NCBI GenBank assembly: GCA_030671095.1
Contig: DAOVAK010000116.1
Span: 1-7,468 of the forward strand
Origin: Deltaproteobacteria bacterium
Lineage (GTDB): Bacteria; Desulfobacterota; DSM-4660; Desulfatiglandales; HGW-15
Direction of reading: 5' to 3'
Length of the DNA stretch: 7,468 nt
Shown here piece by piece: positions 1 to 5,910 of the stretch (position 1 is its first letter; each line of letters begins with the position of its first letter). The notes beneath the pieces were generated by a model that ran no database searches, was not told where the DNA came from, and saw only the letters and a program-made list of their open reading frames with translations. The position numbers and the translations under genes are program-made.

Positions 1-378
1 TGTATTAACTGTTATAACTGCCGGGTCGCTTGCCCTGTTTGCTACTGCAAAGAGTGTGTCTTTGTGACCGATGTATTCGACCATGAACCTTCCCAGTATC
101 TGCGGTGGGCCAAGCGGAAAGGCATCCTCAAAATGCCCAGCGACACGGTCTTTTATCATATTACCCGTTTGGCACATATGAGTACGGCTTGTATCGGCTG
201 TGGCCAGTGTTCCAATGCCTGTCCCAACAATATTCCAGTCATGGAGATTTTTCGAACCGTTGCCAATTATACCCAGAAGGCCTTTGACTATGTGGCTGGC
301 CGTAGTGTTGAGGATGAGCCTCCCCTTTCGGTATTTCGCGAAGCAGAGTTCCAGGAGGTTACTGGAGGAAAGGATTAG
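1..378 (+). CDS. FdhB/FrhB-like iron-sulfur electron-transfer subunit, C-terminal part (5' truncated)
   Basis: This is the last 125 residues of a protein that begins before the window; the frame is open from base 1. A cysteine-rich segment opens it: C1, C4, C7, C11-P, then C14, C16 and C19. A second ferredoxin motif, CIGCGQCSNACP, lies at residues 64-75 (C64, C67, C70, C74). The linker contains WAKRKGILKMPSDT and an HITRLAHM stretch. From memory this matches the C-terminal region of FdhB/FrhB-like proteins (coenzyme F420 hydrogenase/dehydrogenase beta family), which in anaerobic bacteria pass electrons between formate dehydrogenase or NAD(P)H and Hdr complexes. The flavin-binding core would be upstream and cannot be seen. 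A GTG at 64 could be taken for a start, but it would cut off the first cluster motif. The gene lies on the same strand as hdrA, 385 bp upstream. The exact electron donor is unknown. Confidence 0.75.
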   Translation, partial: CINCYNCRVACPVCYCKECVFVTDVFDHEPSQYLRWAKRKGILKMPSDTVFYHITRLAHMSTACIGCGQCSNACPNNIPVMEIFRTVANYTQKAFDYVAGRSVEDEPPLSVFREAEFQEVTGGKD

Positions 379-386
379 GGCCATTT

Positions 387-416
387 GCGATTTCGGATTG
401 GGGATTTTGGATTTTT
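387..416. repeat. Short GGATTT-type tandem repeat
   Basis: Just after the stop codon at 378 there are about four degenerate units spaced 7-8 bases apart: GCGATTT, CGGATTG, GGGATTTT and GGATTTTT. No coding sense is apparent. It abuts the left end of the inverted-repeat element that follows. Confidence 0.55.
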
Positions 417-715
417 CGTAACATTTTAGCCTTTTGAAACAACCGTGCAAGAACTCTTGGCGGGCTGAGCGGGGTTCTCTGGAGCGGCCAAAAACCAGGC
501 CTTCTGTGCACGGTTTCTTCCGGGGGCTCCCTTGCCCTGACGCCTGCGCACACAGGCCGTCCAAACAGAGACCAGGCCAAGTTCAATTGTCACAGAACAA
601 GGCCTCAGAGCTACCTTGCTTTGTGCGCCATACTTAAAGGCACCGGGCAAATTTTTTGGCCACTCCAGAGAATGCCGCTTAGCCCGGGGGCTTTTCAAAC
701 GGCTAAAGTATTACG
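417..715. mobile_element. MITE-like element with long imperfect terminal inverted repeats
   Basis: Most of the 385-bp gap between the FdhB-like gene and hdrA is one large imperfect palindrome. The ends read CGTAA (417-421) and TTACG (711-715). Bases 425-439 pair with 693-707 (14 of 15), and bases 462-494 pair with 653-685 (29 Watson-Crick pairs, two G-T, two mismatches). An unpaired stretch lies between these blocks (440-461 on the left, 686-692 on the right). The centre (495-652) contains further small inverted repeats, for example GCCTG/CAGGC at 542-546 and 553-557. The hexamer ATTTTT occurs directly outside both ends (411-416 and 716-721) and could be a target-site duplication, although the region is T-rich. 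No transposase is encoded; the short frames inside are not convincing genes. A non-autonomous miniature transposon fits best. A large RNA hairpin between the two genes is the alternative. Confidence 0.6.
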
Positions 716-763
716 ATTTTTGAAATATGAAGCCCGCAATTATTACATAAGGGAATTCAAATT

Positions 764-3700
764 ATGAAGAAGAAAATTGGCTCCGCTTTAGTGGTGGGAA
801 CAGGGATCAGCGGTATCCGCTCCGCCCTTGATTTGGCAGAAACGGGCTACCAAGTTACACTTGTGGACAAGGCGCCCAATCTGGGCGGGATCTTGACCCA
901 GTTGGATTACCAGTTTCCCACGGATCACTGCGGAATGTGTAAAATGCTTCCCCTCGTGGAGCGTGATGCATCTTCCCAATTCTGTCTGCGCAAGGGCCTA
1001 TTTCACGAAAACATCGATATCATGCTCTCCACGGAGCTGGCAACCTTGGAGGGAGAACCCGGAAAATTCCAGGTCACATTGCGTCAGAAACCCGCTCTGG
1101 TGGATCCAGAGCGCTGCATTGGCTGTGGGGAGTGCTCTCGAGTCTGCCCCGTTGAAGTGCCTGATGAATTCAATGCGGGGCTTACCATGCGCAAGGCGGT
1201 CTACCTCCCCGTACCCCACAACATTCCCAATAATTATGTGGTCGATGTGGCCTCGTGCACCCTCTGCGGAGAATGTGAAAAGATCTGTCCCACCCGGGCC
1301 ATTGATTTCGGGCTAGAAGCCCGCAAGGCGTTTCGCATTCTGGTGGTAGACGACGAGCTGGTGGTTCGTGATTCCCTTAAAGAATGGCTGACGGAGGAAG
1401 GTTTCCAGGTGGATATGGCCGAATCCGGAATGGAGGCCCTAGACAGGGTGACCAAGGATGTCTACCATCTCATGCTTTTGGATATCAAAATGCCAGGCAT
1501 GGACGGTGTGGAGGTCCTCAAACGGTCCAAGGATATCCGCCCAGAACTTCCGGTGGTGATGATGACGGCCTATGCTACCGTGGAGACTGCCGTTGAAGCC
1601 ATGAAGATTGGCGCCTTGGATTACCTGATGAAACCCTTTGATCCGGATAGTCTGGTGCCTCTGATTGTCCAGCTATACCAGAAAATTGAACGCGCCGGCG
1701 AGCGTCAGATAGAAGTGGGATCCGTGATTCTTGCTGCCGGCTTTGAATCCTTTGACCCGGGGTCAGATAGGAATCTCTACGGTTACGGTGTTCTTCCTAA
1801 TGTGGTCACAAGTATTGAGTTCGAACGTTTGCTTAGCGGCACCGGACCCAATCATGGAAGGCTCTTGAGTCCCAGTGATGGCAAAGAGATCAGCAAGATA
1901 GCATGGCTCCAGTGTGTGGGGTCCCGAGATCCCCAATCGGGTGCCGACTTCTGCTCCTCCGCCTGCTGTATGTTCGCCATCAAGGAAGCGCTTCTTGCAA
2001 AGGAAAAGAGTGGGGGTCAGGTGGATACATCCATCTTCTATATGGACATGCGGACCTTTGGAAAAGACTTCCAGCGTTACAGGGATCGAGCAGAAAAGGA
2101 GTATGGCGTTCGCTTCCTGAGAAACAGGGTGCACACTGTCGAATCTTCCGGGAACAATGGGGACTTAATTGTCGGCTACGCAGATACGGGCGGCAATATA
2201 CATGAAGAGACTTTTGACATGGTTGTACTCGCTGCTGGCCAAAGACCGCCTGCAGCCACCGAGGAATTGGCGGAAATGACCGGCATGGAACTGAACCCAT
2301 GGGGTCACTCTCAGTTGGAACCCTTCTCACTGAGTCGCACCAGTCAGGAAGGCATCCTGGTAGGGGGATCCTTTTCCGGGCTTCGGGATATCTCCGAATC
2401 CGTGATTCAGGCGAATTCTGCCTCCTTGTCGGCATCCAGATTGATCCATTCGAAAGGGGGTGGCCTAGCCGAGGAACCTAGCCCTGAAGCCGCTTTTCGA
2501 GATGTATCCCGAGAGATGCCGCAAATGTCAGTCTCATTATGCACTTGCGGGGGCGCTTTGTCAGAAGCAGCGGAGCTAAGTTCACTGGCAGATTGGCTTG
2601 AGGGGCAAGACTCTGTGAGTCGGGTGAACTCTATGGAGGGCATCTGTACTCAGGGGGGCTGGGAGGAACTCAAGGAGAAAATAAAAGAGACTGAGGCGAA
2701 CCGCGTTCTGATTGCCGCGTGCATGCCCTACATATATGCCTCAAAGTTGAGGGAACTTGGTGAGAGTGTTGGACTAAATCCCTCTTTGATCGATGTGGTG
2801 GACATTCGCACCCGGGCGTTCCCAGGGCGTGAAGAGGATAAGGCACAAGTAACGAGTCATATTCGTTCAGTGATTTCCATGGGGATAAGTAAGCTAAAAG
2901 GCATGGATCCTGCACCCACACCCATACGCCGAATCAAACAGAAGGCCCTGGTGGTGGGTGGCGGAATTGCTGGGATGACTGCAGCCCTCGGCATTGCCGA
3001 CCATGGATTTGAGGTGAGCCTGGTGGAACAGGCCGAAGAATTGGGAGGTAATCTCCGATTACTCTATCGGACCATTCAAGGCGATTCCCCCCAAGAACTT
3101 CTGGAGGAGATGGTCTCCAAAGTGGAAAAACATCCCCTCATCAACGTGTACAAAAAAGCCAAAGTCATCCATTCCCTGGGTCATGTGGGCCGTTTTTTGA
3201 CCACCATTGAGAAAGAAGATGGTGCGGCCGAAACCCTTGACCATGGGGTGACCGTGCTGGCCACTGGAGGCATGGAAGCCAAGACCGAGAGTTATTCCTA
3301 TGGGAAAAGCGAGGCCATCGTTACCCAGCATGAACTGGAGGGAAAGATTGCCGAGGGAGGCGTAGATCCTGCCACTCTCAGCGCCGTGGCCATGATTCAG
3401 TGCGTGGATTCCAGGGAAGAGCCTCGCAACTACTGCAGCCGCATCTGCTGCACATCAGCCTTGAAAAACGCCCTCTACCTCAAAGAACAGAATCCAGAGA
3501 CTGCCGTCTATATTTTCTACAGGGATATCATGACCTATGGCTTCCTGGAGACCTATTACACCCAGGCGCGCAAAGCGGGGGTCATTTTTGTCCAATACGA
3601 AGTCGATCAGAAGCCTCAAGTGACTGTAGAGAACGGTAGACCCTTGATCTCTGCCACCGACCCAATCCTCGGCCGAAGCTTTCAGATCCAACCTGACTTG

Positions 3701-4192
3701 CTGGTTCTTGGTACAGGGATTGTCCCCAGTAACGGAAGAGAGCTGGCTGACCTGTTCGGGGTAGAAGTCAACGAAGATGGTTTTTTCCAAGAGGCCGAAT
3801 ATAAATGGCGACCCGTGGACTTCCTAAAAGAAGGCATCTTCATGGCTGGCATCGCCCATTCACCCCGCTCCGTCACCGAGTCCATTGCCATGGCAGAGGC
3901 TGCGGCACAGCGCGCACTCAGGATCTTGAACAGCGAAAGATTGGCCGCAGGAGGCATCGTGGCTGAGGTGCGGCATAGCCTCTGCTCCCTTTGTGAGCGA
4001 TGTATTGACGCCTGTCCCTACGGTGCACGAGTGTTAGATGAGGAAGAGCAAAAGGTTATTGTTGATGAGCTGATGTGCCAGGGCTGCGGCTCCTGTGCCG
4101 CTGTTTGCCCCAATAGCGCGTCGGTCTTACGTGGCTATCGGGACCAGCAGATGTTTGAGGTCATTGATGCAGCCCTGGAAGCGATGTTTTAG
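764..4192 (+). CDS. hdrA: Double-module HdrA flavoprotein with an internal response-regulator receiver domain
   Basis: HdrA is the FAD and iron-sulfur core of cytoplasmic heterodisulfide reductase complexes, where it splits or merges electron pairs. This 1142-residue copy is far longer than a usual HdrA (about 650). Module 1 has a GxGxxG FAD motif at 12-17, HCGMC at 55-59, and two ferredoxin motifs (C118/121/124/128 and C165/168/171/175). A receiver domain follows at about 190-309. The flavoprotein fold then resumes, with CVGSR (C384) and the cluster cysteines C397, C401 and C402. Module 2 resembles a complete HdrA: an N-terminal domain (CTCGG from C593, plus C628 and C653), a second GxGxxG at 732-737, C880/891/895/896, and two C-terminal ferredoxin motifs (C1074/1077/1080/1084 and C1105/1108/1111/1115). 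No membrane segment is visible, so it is probably cytoplasmic. The ATG follows a weak AAGGGA (749-754). The gene lies between an FdhB-like gene and hdrCB, as expected for a bifurcating complex. Confidence 0.93.
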   Translation: MKKKIGSALVVGTGISGIRSALDLAETGYQVTLVDKAPNLGGILTQLDYQFPTDHCGMCKMLPLVERDASSQFCLRKGLFHENIDIMLSTELATLEGEPGKFQVTLRQKPALVDPERCIGCGECSRVCPVEVPDEFNAGLTMRKAVYLPVPHNIPNNYVVDVASCTLCGECEKICPTRAIDFGLEARKAFRILVVDDELVVRDSLKEWLTEEGFQVDMAESGMEALDRVTKDVYHLMLLDIKMPGMDGVEVLKRSKDIRPELPVVMMTAYATVETAVEAMKIGALDYLMKPFDPDSLVPLIVQLYQKIERAGERQIEVGSVILAAGFESFDPGSDRNLYGYGVLPNVVTSIEFERLLSGTGPNHGRLLSPSDGKEISKIAWLQCVGSRDPQSGADFCSSACCMFAIKEALLAKEKSGGQVDTSIFYMDMRTFGKDFQRYRDRAEKEYGVRFLRNRVHTVESSGNNGDLIVGYADTGGNIHEETFDMVVLAAGQRPPAATEELAEMTGMELNPWGHSQLEPFSLSRTSQEGILVGGSFSGLRDISESVIQANSASLSASRLIHSKGGGLAEEPSPEAAFRDVSREMPQMSVSLCTCGGALSEAAELSSLADWLEGQDSVSRVNSMEGICTQGGWEELKEKIKETEANRVLIAACMPYIYASKLRELGESVGLNPSLIDVVDIRTRAFPGREEDKAQVTSHIRSVISMGISKLKGMDPAPTPIRRIKQKALVVGGGIAGMTAALGIADHGFEVSLVEQAEELGGNLRLLYRTIQGDSPQELLEEMVSKVEKHPLINVYKKAKVIHSLGHVGRFLTTIEKEDGAAETLDHGVTVLATGGMEAKTESYSYGKSEAIVTQHELEGKIAEGGVDPATLSAVAMIQCVDSREEPRNYCSRICCTSALKNALYLKEQNPETAVYIFYRDIMTYGFLETYYTQARKAGVIFVQYEVDQKPQVTVENGRPLISATDPILGRSFQIQPDLLVLGTGIVPSNGRELADLFGVEVNEDGFFQEAEYKWRPVDFLKEGIFMAGIAHSPRSVTESIAMAEAAAQRALRILNSERLAAGGIVAEVRHSLCSLCERCIDACPYGARVLDEEEQKVIVDELMCQGCGSCAAVCPNSASVLRGYRDQQMFEVIDAALEAMF
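1331..1690 (+). other. Receiver (REC) domain inserted within HdrA, residues ~190-309
   Basis: This is a domain within hdrA, not a separate gene. Every residue needed for a working phosphoacceptor is visible. The acidic pair D196-D197 lies in ILVVDDE, the phosphorylatable aspartate D240 in LLLDIKMPGMDG, the switch threonine T268 in VVMMTAYA, and the lysine K290 in YLMKPFD. The domain sits right after the second ferredoxin motif (C175-P) and just before the flavoprotein fold resumes at VGSVILAAGFE (319-329). The frame is continuous through both joints. Its sequence most resembles NtrC-type receivers. It would let a sensor kinase alter HdrA activity or complex assembly. No histidine kinase is in the window. 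Confidence 0.95.
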
Positions 4193-4297
4193 CAAGGCTC
4201 TAGCTTAAACCAACCAGAGTCTAAGCTGAATAATTTTATAATTAAATAAGTCTTTAGATCTTGGCCCATGAAGCCCTTTGAAGGGGGATAATATCCA

Positions 4298-4876
4298 ATG
4301 ATGGAACAGAACCTTGATATGGCAAACCAGGCCCATGAATCCGTTTCTGAGGATCTTATGGCAGATATCCAAGAGACGGTTCAGGCCTGTATACAATGCG
4401 GCACGTGTAGCGGTTCTTGCGCCAATTCCTTTGCCATGGACCTTACGCCGCGGCAGGTATGGAGACTCGCCCAATTGGGGGAGAAGGAAGAGATCTTCAA
4501 CAGTACCACCTTCTATCTCTGTTCCGCCTGCTATTACTGCACCCTTCGCTGCCCAAGGGGGCTTCCTCTGACGGACGCAATGAGTGCCTTGAAGAGGCTG
4601 GCAGCCTGGGACGGGATACGGAAGTACAAGCAGAGCTCAAACTTCTACAAGACCTTCATGGACACCGTTCGGCGCTATGGTCGAATAAGAGAGGCAGAGT
4701 TCATGAACCGTTATTTCCTCTCCATGATGAATCCCTTCCTACCACTGGGCTTCGTTTCAATGGGAATGAAGCTCATGAAAAAAAGGAAGATACCGCTGGA
4801 GATACCCAAGTTGTTCGGGGAAGGGAGATTTGACAGGCTATTTCGCAAGGTGGAAGAATTGGAGGCGAGACCATGA
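4298..4876 (+). CDS. hdrC: Heterodisulfide reductase subunit C (two 4Fe-4S clusters)
   Basis: This 192-residue protein has the HdrC plan: two ferredoxin-type motifs, CIQCGTCSGSC (C31, C34, C37, C41) and CSACYYCTLRCP (C75, C78, C81, C85). The motif PRQVWRLAQLG at 51-61 between them is typical of the family. The basic C-terminal half (MKKRKIP at 164-170) has no clear motif. HdrC relays electrons from HdrA to the non-cubane clusters of HdrB. The start at 4298 has AAGGGGG at 4281-4287, ten bases upstream; a second ATG at 4301 follows directly. The purine-rich site lies in a small palindrome, CCCTTTGAAGGG (4274-4285), which might modulate initiation. The gene begins 105 bp after hdrA, and its stop codon overlaps the start of hdrB, so C and B are probably translationally coupled. 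Confidence 0.93.
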   Translation: MMEQNLDMANQAHESVSEDLMADIQETVQACIQCGTCSGSCANSFAMDLTPRQVWRLAQLGEKEEIFNSTTFYLCSACYYCTLRCPRGLPLTDAMSALKRLAAWDGIRKYKQSSNFYKTFMDTVRRYGRIREAEFMNRYFLSMMNPFLPLGFVSMGMKLMKKRKIPLEIPKLFGEGRFDRLFRKVEELEARP

Positions 4877-5742
4877 AGTACATCTACTATCCTGGCTGCA
4901 CTCTGGAGACGACTGCCCTCGAATACAATGAATCAACCCAGGCGGCGATGCAGGCGCTGGGTGCGGAGTTGGTGGAAATAGAGGACTGGAATTGTTGCGG
5001 GGCGGCTGCGGCGGAGGCGACCAGCCATCTCCTCGCCATGGTCCTTGGTGCCCGTAACCTCGCCATGGCTGAGAAGATGGACACTGATGGCGATTTGCTG
5101 ATCCCCTGCAGCGGCTGTTATCTCAACCTGAGAAAGGTGGAAGATCACGTCCACAAAGAGGAAGGACTCTTAGGCAAGGTCAACGAGGCCCTGAAGGAAG
5201 AGGACTTACATTACAAAGGCGGAATAAAGGTGCGCCATCTTCTGGACGTGTTGGCCCGTGACTTTGATCCCAAATCTATAAAGCGCTTAGTAAAGAAGGA
5301 TGTGTCGGGTCTCAAAGTGGCCCCCTATTATGGCTGCCAGGCACTACGTCCCTATCCCGATTTCGATGATCCACAAGAGCCCCGATCCATGGAGCCGGTG
5401 ATTGAGGCCCTGGGCGCAGAAGTCCATCCCTGGACGGTGGGGAGCAAATGTTGCGGTGCGGCGATCATGAACACCAAAAAGGATGTGGCCCTGGAGCTTA
5501 CAGGTGGCATCTTAAAAGAGGCTAAAGGGGCAGACTGTGTGGTCACTGTCTGTCCCATGTGCCAGTTGAACCTGGAAGCCTATCAGAAACCGATCTCCCA
5601 GGCACAAGGGGAAGATGTGAGTATCTCCATTCTCTATCTCCCTCAACTTATGGGGGTTGCATTTGGTCTGTCCAAAAAAGACCTGAAATTGAATCTAAAC
5701 CTGGCTTTGACCAAGTCGCTCAAGGAAAAGCTGGGAATTTAA
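4873..5742 (+). CDS. hdrB: Heterodisulfide reductase subunit B (two complete CCG motifs)
   Basis: HdrB is the catalytic subunit that reduces a disulfide, or a related acceptor, on paired non-cubane 4Fe-4S clusters. Both CCG motifs are intact in this 289-residue protein. The first is C9 (YYPGC), C41-C42 (WNCCGA), then C79 and C82 (IPCSGC). The second is C155 (YYGC), C193-C194 (SKCCGA), then C227 and C230 (VCPMC). The length matches the family. The start codon overlaps the hdrC stop as ATGA (4873-4876), and GGAGG at 4861-4865 is seven bases upstream. The physiological disulfide is not evident: bacteria of this kind lack the coenzyme M/coenzyme B pair of methanogens, and in related systems the acceptor is often unknown. 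Confidence 0.94.
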   Translation: MKYIYYPGCTLETTALEYNESTQAAMQALGAELVEIEDWNCCGAAAAEATSHLLAMVLGARNLAMAEKMDTDGDLLIPCSGCYLNLRKVEDHVHKEEGLLGKVNEALKEEDLHYKGGIKVRHLLDVLARDFDPKSIKRLVKKDVSGLKVAPYYGCQALRPYPDFDDPQEPRSMEPVIEALGAEVHPWTVGSKCCGAAIMNTKKDVALELTGGILKEAKGADCVVTVCPMCQLNLEAYQKPISQAQGEDVSISILYLPQLMGVAFGLSKKDLKLNLNLALTKSLKEKLGI

Positions 5743-5745
5743 CCG

Positions 5746-5883
5746 ATTGATGATTGATGATTGACTATTGAAGACTTTCAAGCGTGGCAAATCAATCTGT
5801 ATTGACTTTCGCTGAGCTTGGATCTACCATTCTTGATTCGTCAATGACCATTATTTATCAATCGTCAATAATCAATTGTCAAT
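5746..5883. repeat. Intergenic inverted-repeat element between hdrB and the HdrD-like gene
   Basis: The 168-bp gap after hdrB starts and ends with related AT-rich arms built from ATTGA/TCAAT words. Bases 5749-5771 match the reverse complement of 5858-5880 at 19 of 23 positions, and three more outer bases pair. The left arm is itself a tandem repeat (GATTGAT and GATGATT words). The 86 bases between the arms hold no gene. It may be a MITE or REP-like element. As RNA it could form a long weak hairpin between the two genes. Confidence 0.55.
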
Positions 5884-5897
5884 ATTCGATCTTACTC

Positions 5898-5904
5898 AGG
5901 AGGT
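5898..5904 (+). promoter_or_regulatory. Strong Shine-Dalgarno site of the HdrD-like gene
   Basis: AGGAGGT ends six bases before the ATG at 5911 and fixes that start over the nearby in-frame ATG at 5920. It is the best ribosome binding site in the window. The message is thus set up for efficient initiation despite the in-frame UGA at codon 231. Confidence 0.85.
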
Positions 5905-5910
5905 TAATTC

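Noticed and set aside
64..378. A separate small gene starting at GTG 64
   Set aside because: The frame is open back to base 1 and contains a cysteine cluster motif that belongs to the same domain; this is the tail of a longer gene.
426..698. Open frames of 67-90 residues on both strands inside the gap before hdrA
   Set aside because: They lie within the inverted repeat, have no ribosome binding site or recognisable motif, and overlap on opposite strands as expected for a palindrome.
720..748. Promoter before hdrA with TTGAAA (720-725) and TATTAC (741-746)
   Set aside because: The spacing is only 15 bases, and alternative -10 hexamers at better spacing are poor. The inferred start would lie almost on the ribosome binding site.
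4202..4227. AGCTTA/TAAGCT hairpin after hdrA as a terminator
   Set aside because: It has only six pairs with a 14-base loop and no T tract follows.
4237..4242. TATAAT between hdrA and hdrC as a promoter for hdrCB
   Set aside because: The hexamer is perfect, but there is no -35 element at the right distance and no TG extension, and the stretch is AT-rich. Possible but not supported.
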